Shown in pieces: positions 11,692 to 22,841 of a stretch of 64,000 bases of DNA. How positions within the stretch are numbered: the first letter of the stretch is position 1; each line of letters begins with the position of its first letter. Location: positions 15,138,203-15,202,202 of the forward strand of contig CM064713.1 of assembly GCA_032717465.1 (NCBI GenBank). The letters are read 5' to 3'. This stretch comes from Coenobita brevimanus. Its lineage: Eukaryota > Arthropoda > Malacostraca > Decapoda > Coenobitidae. Under the pieces are notes generated by a model that had not been told where the DNA came from, made no database searches, and was given only the letters and a program-made list of their open reading frames with translations. A program made the position numbers and the translations under genes.

Positions 11692-14600
11692 GGGAGTCAT
11701 CAGAGGTAGACGTCCGACATCGGCGCTCCGTACGGAACCAACACGGCCAGTGGCATTGCCTAAATTAGTATCTTTGAATGAGTCAAGCTCTGTACCAGGT
11801 TAGACTAAATGATTTTTCATTATTAAAAGGAAAAAAAAAAAAAGTTTAAACAAGACTTGTTCAAACAGAAAAAAAGAACCACGAGGAAAAAAATGCGCTG
11901 AGTCAGCTGGGTTTGTTTAGACTACAGCAACACGGGGAAAGTGTACATATTCTGTAAGTACATACTCTATTCTTTTAGTATTGCAAAATGGATACATACT
12001 TCAGTAAAACAAATTTGGAAAAGAAAAGGGATAAAAGTAAAAAGCAAAATGATGATTTCTACCAAGAACTGGTTGAAGTGGAGACTCACAGTAGACTGGT
12101 TGAACGTGTACACAAACTAGAAATGGCTTTCAAAAATGAAATTGATGAAATAAAGAAGCAAATGCACTTGCAAAAGGAAGAGATAGAAAAACTAGGAAGG
12201 GAGGCCAATAAGAAAGACACAACCATCAATGAACTAACAGTGGAACTGAGTACGCTTAGGAAGAAAGTGAGTGAAATGGCAAGTACAGTAGTCAATCACG
12301 AGAGTGTTATGGAAGAGTTCAAAAATGACACAGAGACAATTAGGCAAGCAAGCAGTCTTATGGACCAGAGCAGTGATATTGAGGAGAAGATAACACAGGT
12401 GAATGAAGCAGTGCAAAGCTACAAAAATGACGTAGAAACCACGTATGTTGAAATGGTGAAAGTAAAGAAAGACTTAGAAACAAGGGTGGAGGAAAAAAGC
12501 ATTAAAAAGGATGTGAAAAGAATAATCCAAAACAATCCTAAGTTAGTCAGAGATTCAGTAGAGATAAACATATCTATAGTAATCACTGGTACAGAAGAGG
12601 AAGAAGTAAAAAACAAGATCACAAGAGACAAAAAGGAGATGGCAAATGTAATGAGCTTACTGAAAGAAGTATCAGAGGAAATCTGTAGTAAAGACCTAGA
12701 GGAACACAAAAGGTTAGGGAAATACGAGAAAAGCAAGACAAGACCTCTAAAGGTGACTTTCCAGAGTGTAAACACTGTGGAAGAGATACTAAAAAATGCA
12801 AGAATCTTATGGAAAAAGAGGAGTTCAAAAATGTATGGATAAAAAGATGCCTAACACAAGAGGAACTGGAATTACTGAAAGAGAAAAGGGAGGAAGCAAA
12901 AACAAAAAATGAGGGAAGATCAGAAGAGGACAAGAAGAAATTTTTTTACAAAGTAATAGGATTGCAGGTACGAAAGTGGTACACAAACAGGATGGAAGAA
13001 AAAGGAGGAAGGTAGTAGAACCATGTCATGACAAGTATATAAACAAATGATAAAGTTGATGTACTCAAATGTGGATGGAATGGTATCTAAATTACTAGAG
13101 ATGAATGATTATGTCAGAGAAAATGAACCACAAATAATATGCCTAACTGAAACAAAATTAACACCAAGGATATCCAATGACATACTAAACTTAGAGGAAT
13201 ACAATATATGGAGAAGAAACAGAAATTTAAAAAAAGGAGGAGGAATTATAATATTAACTAAGAAGAATCTAAAAGTCAAGGAAATAAAACTAGATATACC
13301 ATCACAAGTAGAACTGATTGCCGTAGAGATCGACACATCTGAAGGTAAAGTAATTGTAGCCAATTTGTACATGCCACCCAGATCAAACACATGGGAAAGA
13401 GACGAATATGAGGACCTGGCAGAGAGTACAATTCAGAGTATAAGATCATTACTACATAAAATGGAAGAGAAATCGGAAAGAATTATACTAACTGGGGACT
13501 TCAATACAAATATAAATTGGAATACTCTAGATATAATTAGCCAAGAAAGCTGTTGGGACCAAAAGCTCCTGGATCTCGTGCAAGAGTTTTTCTTAGCGCA
13601 ACATGTGAGGGAAACCACCAGAAAAAGAGGACGATGTATCTTCAGTGCTAGATCTAATATCTACTAGGCAAGAAAATGATATTGACAGTTTAATATATCA
13701 CCCTCCACTCGGCAAAAGCGATCATGGAGTACTAAATTATAACTTCAGGATAGCATATGACATAGTAAACAGCAATGACAGTTACAAAAAGAGCCTAAAC
13801 TATAAAAAGGGAAATTATCAAGACCTAAAGAAGTATTTCTTAGAAGTTGATTGGGAAAATGAGCTTAGAGGACAAGATTTAAATGCTGTATATAAAAAAT
13901 TTTGTGAATTTTATGAAATAGGAGTCCAGAAGTACATCCCACAGCAGAAAGAAGCAGATAAGAAAATTCAGAAATGGTTCAATACAGAATGTAAAAAAAA
14001 TCAAAAGAAAGAAGAGATTTGTTGTGGAATAGATACAGAAGACACAATAGTGAAAGGGTTTATAATAATTATAAACAGGCAAGAAACGACTATACAAGAA
14101 TAAGGAGGGAAGCCCAAAAACAGTTTGAGGAGGATATAATAAATAAAAGTAGTGATCAACCAAAGCTGTTTTACAGCTATATCAGAAGCAAAACCAAAGT
14201 AAAAGATATAATACAATCCATGACGGACGAGGGAATCATTTATACACAAGATTAAGATATTTGTGAAGCACTAAATAAGAATTTCCAATTAGTTTTTACA
14301 GAAGAAAAAAATTTTGAGTGGGACTATGTGGAACACGCATGTCCACACATACTACCAGATATACAAATATCAGAAAAAGTAATACAGGAGGAGTTAAGTA
14401 GATTAGACAGAGGAAAAACAAGTGGTCCTGATGAAATTTCATGTTGGGTATTACGAGAATGTGCAAAGGAGTTAAGTAAACCATTATTTTTAATTTTCAA
14501 GAAATCCTTGAGTCAAGGTAAACTACCTGATATTTGGAAAAAAGCAAATATTGTCCCCTTATTCAAGAAAGGAAATAGACAAAATCCACTCAACTACCGA

Positions 14601-15943
14601 CCAGTATCACTGACCAGTGTTGTAAGCAAGGAATTAGAAAAACTTATAAGAAAAGCTTGGGTAAATCATCTAGAAGAACACAGTATGATAACAGAAAGAC
14701 AGTTTGGTTTCAGAAAAGGAAAATCATGTGTTACTAATCTGTTGAGCTACTATGACAGAGTAACAAACACAATACAGGAAAGAGAAGGATGAGTGGACAG
14801 TATCTATTTAGATTTCAAGAAAGCTTTTGACACAGTACCACACCAAAGACTTTTATGGAAACTGTACCATCAAGGAGGAATTCGAGGCAAACTGTTTTGT
14901 TGGATGCAAGACTTTCTCATAAAAAGAGAAATGAGGACAGTACTAAGAGGAAACTACTCATCATGGAAAGAAGTGACTAGTGGAGTACCACAGGGTTCAG
15001 TGCTGGCACCAATCATGTTTTTAGTGTATATAAATGATATAAACAGTAACACTGGAAATGAGAGCTATCTGAATATGTTTGCAGATGATGCAAAAATACA
15101 AAGGAGAATTACTAACACAGACTCTTGTAAAGAGCTACAAGAAGAATTAAATAAACTTCATGAATGCAGTAGTACATGGCAAATGGAATTCAATGTGGAC
15201 AAGTGTCATGTAATCAAGTTTGGTAAAAGTGGAAAAAGACCTGATTGGGATTATAAGTTAGGAAATAAAACCCTATGCACATCAGAAAGAGAGAAAGACC
15301 TAGGTGTGATTATCAATAACAGACTATCTCCGGCTGACCACATCAGCGAGAAGGTACGGAATATGTATACACTGCTTGCAAATATCAGAATAGCATTCAC
15401 ATACATAAATGAAGACATGCTAAAAAGGATAATAACATCATTCATTAGACCAACCCTGGAATATGCATCAGTAGTTTGGAGTCCTCATCTCAAAAAGCAT
15501 ATAGACAAGATTGAAAAAGTTCAAAGGGCCGCTACAAGATGGATACCAAGCTTAAGGGACCTAAGCTACGAAGAAAGACTAAATAAACTGAATCTACCAA
15601 CACTACAGGAGAGAAGGAAAAGAGGTGACATGATAATGCTATATAAGTGCATATCAGGAAAGGAGATAATAGACATAAATGATTACTTAACATATGGAGA
15701 AGCATCAGCAAGAGGACACTGCAAAAAACTGCATAAGAAGTGAGGTGATAAAGACGGAAGGAAATTCAGTTTCCCGAACAGAGCAATTGATCAATGGAAT
15801 GCACTACCGAATGAAATAGTGTGTGCCAAAACAATTCACAAATTTAAGGATATGTACGATAAATATGGTTTAAGACACGGGACAGTACGAGCTTGACTCA
15901 TTCCTGTAAAGATACAATTAGGTAAGAACAATTAGGTAAGAAC
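11692..15943 (+). mobile_element. Family B LINE (CR1/L2 group), copy B1
   Basis: A full-length-looking copy. The leader runs from GGGAGTCATCAGAGG at 11692 and the coding region is 11988-15896. It ends with two tandem copies of AATTAGGTAAGAAC (15916-15943) instead of poly(A). Short 3' tandem units are characteristic of the CR1/L2 group. Both flanks are CA microsatellite. The leader segment 11755-11795 is an imperfect reverse complement of the 3' segment 15885-15929, sharing blocks GTATCTTT and GAATGAGTCAAGCTC. The same layout occurs in B2 and B3. Confidence 0.9.
11988..15896 (+). pseudogene. LINE B1 polyprotein (coiled coil, endonuclease, RT), broken
   Basis: Closely similar to the intact 1302-aa protein of B2. 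The N-terminal coiled coil is open at 11988-12842. The endonuclease is at 13047-13667 (IRSLLHK...RIILTGDFNTNINW) and continues in 13645-14103 (GKSDHGVL). The RT is at 14328-14792 and 14793-15743, with NPLNYRPVSLTS, DFKKAFDTVPH, SGVPQGSVLAP and catalytic MFADDAKIQ. Lesions: frameshifts near 12830, 13020, 13650 and 14020, a stop near 14253, a TGG-to-TGA change at 14790-14792, and a TGA near 15741. Otherwise it is little diverged from B2, suggesting a fairly recent family. Confidence 0.9.
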
Positions 15944-16329
15944 GCATACACACACACACAGATAGACAGGCAGATAGACAGATAGATAGAATCAACGGCA
16001 GGATCCCACCACCACATGGCGCCTCCCCGAGTGAAGGAAAGGTGAAGGCCTTGCAAATTTCCAAGGTACCGCCTTAGACAGCGCAGACCATGAGACCCCC
16101 TACAGATATATAGGGCTGCACCAAACATACCGAATAAGATGACACAAAAAATCACATCTCACCAGACACTACGTGGCAGGGAGGTGAGATTTTTTGCCAC
16201 AATCCTCCCAACCAAACATGAATTCTACTGTTATATAACGATTTGATGGGCGTTCCTGTTGGCTCATTGTCTGCTAAAGGACCAAGTGCACTGCCTCCTA
16301 TGCTTAAGGGCAGTATGACACTGAAAGTG
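15944..16329. other. CA/GATA simple repeat, then unique spacer
   Basis: Bases 15944-15990 are CA repeat followed by GATAGACAG-type repeat. The remainder to 16329 is unique sequence with no recognised feature. Confidence 0.5.
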
Positions 16330-16341
16330 AGTACCTACTGT

Positions 16342-19130
16342 CTCGGCAAATCAGAGTTCGGGATATTAAACAAACTGAAATCCATGAAGATCTACACGTA
16401 CATTTTAAGAAGCCTCGAAGATTACAAACTTGAGACTTTAATGACTGAATTAGACATCATTAAAACATTAGTTGGGATGTTATAAGTCTGAGTGAGATAG
16501 AGAGAAAGGAAGAAAAATTAATTCAGCTCCAAGACACTAACCACCAATTTTACAACAAACGAAGGCAAACTGAAAGCATTAGTTGTATAAGAGTTATAAT
16601 TAACAGAAATCTTGAAGAAAATATTGTTAAATTCATCAGTGTATCTGACAGAGTAGCACAGACTGTAATTAAACTAGGGAAAAGATACTCATTGAAAGTA
16701 ATACAAATATATGCACCGACTTCTCAGAGCTCAGCTGAAGAGATAGAAACATTCTATGACGATATCTCCCAGATTATGAAAGAAGAAAATACCGGATATA
16801 CTGTACTCATGGGGGACTCCACTGCAGAAGTTGGCAAATCGAAAAATGGAGAAGCATGTATGGGAAAATTCGGAGTGGGAGAAAGGAATGACAGAGGTGA
16901 AATGGTGGTAAATTTTGCTGAAATGTATAACATGAGAATAATGAACACATCCTTTCACAAAACAACAGGGAGATAATGATTCTGGAGAACAGGAAATGAA
17001 GAAATACAAAATGAAATCGAGTTCAATATAGCGCAGAAGAATAACACAATCATAAATGTCACAGTTATCAGCAAAGTAAACATAGGAAGTGACCATCGAA
17101 TGGTGGGTTGCAAGGCCAGATTCAGTTTCAGAATTGTGAGAAAGAGGCTAATTGAAAATAAAAAGATATGCCAAATAAAAGTGAGCAAAAACAAAGAAGC
17201 CTTTAATTTTGAAATAACCAACAGGCTTCAGGCACTACGTCATGTTGAGTGTGACATTGATGAGTTGAATGATAGACTAACAAAAATGCTAAGAGAATCA
17301 GGGGAGGTAGCAGGGAAAGCTAATACAACCAAAGCCTACAAGTATTCAAAACTGACCCTGGAACTCATGAAAAGAAGAAAGGAAATGAATGCAAAAACAA
17401 AGGAAGATGAAATAGAAAGGGCGGAAATAAGCAAGATTATCAACAAGAAACAGAGAGAGGAGAAAAGAAAGAAAAACATGGATCAGATCAAAGTAACTAC
17501 CAAAAAGGAAAAAGTCTGAAATAGGTTTGATGTAAAATGGCACTAAGAAAGAAAATATTTATATCACTGAAAGAAAAAAACGGTGTAAATCATTAAATGC
17601 AGTGGCAGGATGGTGAAGAGAGTTAAAGATTTTCAAAGAACTGTATGCATCAAAGACAATAGTACCAACTGTTAAGTTTTCAGCTGACATAAGTGAATTA
17701 CCAGAGGCAACGCCAGACGAAGTAAGCATTTCTCTTAAAAGGAGAAGATGCAATAGTAGCAGATTTACTACTGGATGTAGGAGCAGAAGTACAAAACAGG
17801 CTCGACCATTAATTTACCCAGTGTATAAAGAAGAAAATTCTCAAGACATGGGGCGATGCAACAGTTATTTTCCTTTACAAGAAAAGCGACTTAAAAGATC
17901 TTAGTAACTATCGACCCAATAGCTTATTACCAGTTATTAACAAAGCCTTCACTATTGCCCTTATGAACAAAATCACAAGAAACTTGGAAGAAAACCAACC
18001 TCTTGACGAGGCAGGATTCCGAAGCGGGTATTGAACTACTGATCATATACACACAGTGAATCATCAAACTGAGAAAACTACAGAATATAATAAACCACTG
18101 TGCTTAGGTGTTGATGATTACGAAAAGGCGTTTAACTCAGTGGATCACATAACAAATATGAATTCCTTTTTGGGAACAGGGAGTAAATGAGAACATTGTA
18201 GAACTGTTTGAAAACATATGTAAGGAGGGAAATGCTATAGTTAAATTGCACAATGACTTGGAAAAAAATAAAATTGAGAAAACCGTGCATCAGGGAAATA
18301 CAATTTCACCAAATTTATTTACAACATCCCTAGAAAGTATTTTCAGAAAGCTAGACTGGGAGAACAAAGGAGTAAATATAAACAATGAAAACCAACTAAG
18401 TTTGCAGATGGCATTGTCCTAATCTCAGAAACAGCAGAGACATTGCAAGAAATGTTAAATGACCCGAACAGAGAAAGTCTGAAAATAGGGCTGAAGATGA
18501 ACCAGAGTAAAACTAATGTGTAATCCAAACACACTGATGATGATCATCAGAATATGCAATGAAATTCTTGAAGAAATCTAGGAGTATAAGTACTTGGGGC
18601 AAATTCTAAAAGTGACGAAAGACCATGAATGCAAAATAAAAAAAATGCATTACCATTGTATGGAAAGCTTTCGGAAAACTTTGAAACATCATGAAAAGTA
18701 GCTTGCAAGCATGTGTGAAACAAAGAGTATATAACGAATGTAAAATTCCAGCTATGACGTATGGTTGTGAGACCTGAAAACTGACAAAATCGATGGAAAA
18801 ACAATTATCCGTTTCCAAAGAGCAATGAAAAGATCAGTGTTGGGAATATGTTTAAGAGACAGGAAAAGATCAACTTGGGTGAGAGAGGAGACTAAAGTCA
18901 AAGATATTATGCAAGTTATGAAAGAACAAAAATGGAGATGCACAGGTCATGTTTTAAGAATAAGGAATAACCGATGGACCATGAGGCTGACCGACTGGAC
19001 TTCAAGAAATTGTAAGCGCACCAGAAGACCAGACAGAAGGTTGAGAGATGATACACTGAAGTTTGCAGGCAAAACGTGGCAGGGATTGGCTTAGTCAAGG
19101 AATTCGTGGAGAAGCTTGGAGGAGTCCTTT
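16342..19130 (+). pseudogene. RTE-type endonuclease-reverse transcriptase (broken)
   Basis: The endonuclease block at 16692-16976 reads VLMGDSTAEVG, where the family has GDFNAKVG. It is followed by GKFGVGERNDRGEMVVNFAE and MRIMNTSF, a very typical RTE arrangement, and further on by GSDHRMV (near 17088). RT remnants include SNYRPNSLLPVINKAF (about 17900), DDYEKAFNSVDH (about 18110) and HQGNTISPNLF (about 18290). The C-terminal region has YGCET near 18764 and the block around GHVLRIRNNRW at 18946. Dozens of stops and frameshifts make it the most decayed LINE in the window. It shares no close similarity with families A, B or D. Confidence 0.75.
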
Positions 19131-19188
19131 GCACAGTAGCGGACTTGCAATAGCTGGTGATGATAATATAATATATTTATAGGTGTAT

Positions 19189-19190
19189 AA

Positions 19191-19268
<78 letters not shown>
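19189..19268. repeat. (TA)n microsatellite
   Basis: About 80 bases of nearly uninterrupted TA at the 3' end of element C. Confidence 0.95.
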
Positions 19269-19272
<4 letters not shown>

Positions 19273-19419
19273 TCACTGTCGACTGTCGCAGTCACTTGCA
19301 GTATGAAAGTTTTAGAATTTCGTTTCATTTACTGTACATTTCAAATACAGATGGCGTGATCTAATATTCACTGTGATGTTAACTGAAATTTTATTATGGT
19401 ATAAGAACCTTTAGGTACA

Positions 19420-19870
19420 AGAACAGGATGGATGGACAGTGTGAAGAGAGCGCTGGATGCGAGAGGGATGTCTGTTGAGCAAGGAAGAGTGGCTGTGTGT
19501 GACAGAAATAAATGGAGAGAAATTGTGAATGAATAAATAATGACGCAGCCCTGAGGGGATATTCTCCCGCATTTGGTCTGATTAGCTAGTCAGGTCAGGT
19601 GCGAGTAAGGGGATGGGTCTATTATGATGTGGCAGGGGTAAACCAGCTCTGCTGTCGGGCCCTTCTGCGGATGTCACTGATTGCACTGCGCAGTTTACCC
19701 ATGTGTGGTGTGGTGCGGTGAGGATCTGTCCCTTCTTCCCTTTGGGGGTAAGATGCGAATGACTGTGTTTGAATGGATGAGTAAATGGGGAGTGTGTCGT
19801 CCTGTCTCGGCTACCTCCCTTTCCATGGGGGAAGCAGCCTAGGTATATAGATAGATAGAAAGATAGATAA
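19420..19870 (+). mobile_element. 3' end of a LINE with GATA tail
   Basis: The first 110 bases encode a C-terminal LINE tail: GWMDSVKRALDARGMSVEQ then DRNKWREIVNE and a stop near 19537. About 310 bases of 3' UTR follow, containing a conserved-looking segment around GGGGAAGCAGCCTAGGTATATAG, and a (GATA)n tail at 19847-19870. It is strongly 5' truncated, the usual product of incomplete target-primed reverse transcription. The family is not identified; the protein end differs from family D, although both have GATA tails. Confidence 0.65.
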
Positions 19871-19944
19871 GAACCTTGAGGTACAAGAACACGTTCATGT
19901 CATAGAAAATATTATCAACCTAGTTTAATCAGAAATCCTATGTA

Positions 19945-22841
19945 TTCTATCTATCTATTGCCAGACGCCTTAATCCCTTATACGGGGTGGCCACAAACAA
20001 ATTGCCTCCACGTCACCCTGTCCCCCGCCATTTCACTGCCCTGCTCCCAGTTCACACCCCCTTCGCTCATATACCTCTCCACTCCATACCTCCATCGCAT
20101 CCTTGGCCTTCCCCTCCCTCTCTCCCCCTCCACCTCACTCACATACACTCTCCTCGTCAGTCTCCCACTCACTGTCCATCCTCTCCACATGGCCAAACCA
20201 CCTCAGTGTGCTTCTCCCAACGCTTCCTATCACATCAACATCCACACCACAACTCTCCTTCACATCCTCATTTGTCAGTCTCTCCATGTGACTCCACAAG
20301 CTTCTCTCAAATAACACATTTCCACTGCTATCACTCTTGGCTTGTGTCCCTCCAACAACGTCCAAGCTTCACTTCCATACGTCAGAGTTGGTATCACAAT
20401 ACTGTCATGTAATAACTTTTTCACGTCTATGCTCACTTCCCTGGTTCTTATCACTGCCTTCAAGAAACCAGCAACCTTTCTTCCTTGTTGTACCCTTTCA
20501 AGCACTTCAGCCTCCAAACTTCCATCCTTACTCATCACACTCCCCAAGTACTTAAACGTACTCACAGTTTCCATTTCATCATCATCTAACCACACTGTAC
20601 ATTCACTGACTTCACTTCTCTCGATGACCATAACTTTACTCTTTCCGGCATTCTCCTTTAAATTCCGTTTCTTACAGACTCTCCCAAACTCATCCACCAA
20701 GCCTTGCAGCTCCCCTTCACCTTCACTTAACAACAAAGTAATATCAGCAAACAACACTACAGGGAGTTTCCAAACACTGCACTGTCTCATTAGGGCCACT
20801 CCATCATCCACTGCCCTACCTTGTATGTCATTTATAACCCCATCCATATACAAATTGAACAACCATGGAGACATGACATATCCCTGTTTCCACCCAACCT
20901 TCAGATTTACAAATTCACTCAGTTAACTATTCACACGCACTGCAGCCTTAGGACCCTCATGCATACTCTTCACAGCATCCAACAAATTTCCATCTACTCC
21001 ATATATTCTTAATACTTTCCACAATCCTTGTCTGCCCACCCCGTCATATGCTTTCTCCAAATCCATGAAGGGCGCATACAACTTCTTGCCCGTCTCTAGA
21101 CACTTTTCCACTAAATAAGAATGAATATCTGATCAACACAACCTCTTCCCTTCCTAAAGACTCCCTGTTCTTCTCCAACTAATTCCTCTGTTATTTTCCT
21201 AACTCTGTCAATAAGTATCCTACCGTATACTTTGCGTATTACACTAAGAAGACAAATGCCCCTATGATTACCACACACTTCTTTTTCCCCTTTCCCTTTG
21301 TACAGGGGAATAATTATACCTGACTTTCAATCATCCGGGACTTTACCTTCTTCCCAGGGCAATCTACACATCTTCCGCATCCATTCTACTACTATCTCTC
21401 CCCCATGCTTCAGCATTTCACCACACACTCCATCAATTCCTGGGGCTTTCCCCATTTTGACTTTCTTCACTGCTTCCACAACTTCCATCCTACTGATTTC
21501 TTCCTGTCTTCTCACCTCCCTCCTTCTCCCAGCCATTCCCCAGCCACTTTTACTCGCATTACTTTCATTCTCTATGTTCGACAATTCCTTAAAGTGTTCT
21601 ATCCATCTGCTCACTTTTTCTCCCTTCTCCACTAATAATCTGCCATTTTTATCTTTCAGTTCCCTACTAACTTCATTGCCACCCTGTCTGACTCTCTTCA
21701 CTTTTTTCCAGAACATTTTCTTACATTCCCTACACTTGACACTCAAATTCCTTCCAAATTCCTCATCCACTCCCTTCTTACTCTCTCTTACTAATCTTTT
21801 CACCTCACTCATCCTTTCTACATATAACTCTCTCCTCCATCTCACAACTTCTTCCACGTCCCTATTTCTCATCCATTCATTGTATGCTTTCTTCTTTTCT
21901 GCCACAGCCTGCCTCACCTCTTCATTCCACCACGCTGTTCCTTGCACCCCCTTTCGTCTTCTCACCCCACACAGCACCTTACATGCTGGACATATTATTT
22001 CCTCTGTGAACATCTTGCACACACCTTCCACATCCCCCTTCTGCTCTAATTCATGTTTACCCAATCGTTCCTCTGCTTCTCTCTTATTTTCTGCCTTTTT
22101 CTCATCCTCTTGTAGCCTTTCCACTCTCCTTACATCTACTCCTTCCTCCCGTCCTTCCCTTCTTCTATTTGTCCATTTTACATGGACCTTGATTCTGACC
22201 ACCACCTGGTGGTGGTCAGAAAGTCCATTCCCCCAACCTCTGCTTTTGCATACATTACACATCTTCGTATCCTTTCATCCACGCATACATAATCAGTCAT
22301 TGCTTTCCTTTCATTCAGTTCACCATCCACCCTTCTCATCACTCGCCATGTATACCTGTGGATCATTTTGTGCCTGAAGAGGGTATTGGCTATCACCAGC
22401 CCCCTCCTGGCACAAACGTCCACTTAGGCACTGCCATTCTCATCTCTCTCAGCAGGCACACCCAACTCACCAACTACTCCATCCACCTTCACATTCCCTA
22501 CTTTACCATTCATATCACCAGTCAAAAACACTCTCTCATTCCTTTCAAACTTTTCCGTGCACGCTTCCACATTTGTCCAGAACACTTAACTCACTCTGCT
22601 TGCACGATCTTGCGTTGGCGCATACATCCACACAATCACCCACATTTGTAGTCCAACTTTCAGTGACCCATACAATCCTTGAACCACTGATCCATACTCT
22701 CTTAAATTCTCCTTCTGCCTGTTACTTACAACAATACACACTCCTTCTTTTGTCCTCTGATTCTCACCTTCTCCTGCACATATACCCCATCCATACTCCC
22801 ATTCTCTCACACTCTCACCTCTCCATTTAGTTTCAGTAAAT
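19945..22841 (-). mobile_element. Family D (RTE-like) LINE D1, 3' part, split by D2
   Basis: Minus-strand element whose 3' end with a GATA tail lies at 19945-19965. Coding pieces include 21327-22262 (linker and RT start, GKAPGIDGVCGEMLKHGG), 20275-20874 (post-catalytic RT region, NAGKSKVMVIERSE; the catalytic box reads LFADITLLL, so FADD is mutated to FADI), 19978-20196 (C-terminus, GRGRPRMRWRYG) and 22178-22423 plus 22586-22867 (endonuclease, TETKWRGESVREWEYGWG). The element continues at 26034-26260. The interruption is the plus-strand copy D2, flanked on both sides by AAAT (22838-22841 and 26034-26037). Confidence 0.88.
22838..22841. repeat. Left target-site duplication (AAAT) of LINE D2
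   Basis: AAAT here and at 26034-26037 bracket D2. Joining the two sides across one AAAT restores the contiguous D1 endonuclease reading around VDVCG and TETKW. Confidence 0.75.

Larger units (their letters stand above)
16330..19280 (+). mobile_element. Degenerate RTE-clade LINE (element C)
   Basis: A heavily decayed element with endonuclease and RT remnants on the plus strand. It is followed by a short AT-rich 3' end that merges into an 80-bp (TA)n tract (19189-19268). The 5' limit is placed where endonuclease-like coding begins (about 16330) and is approximate. Confidence 0.75.

Noticed and set aside
12086..12933. Hydrophobic minus-strand open frames resembling membrane proteins
   Set aside because: Antisense shadows of the Lys/Glu-rich coiled coil of LINE B1; the same shadows appear antisense to B2 and B3.
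21298..22377. 359-aa plus-strand Ser/Leu/Phe-rich open frame
   Set aside because: Shadow of the minus-strand family D LINE coding sequence.
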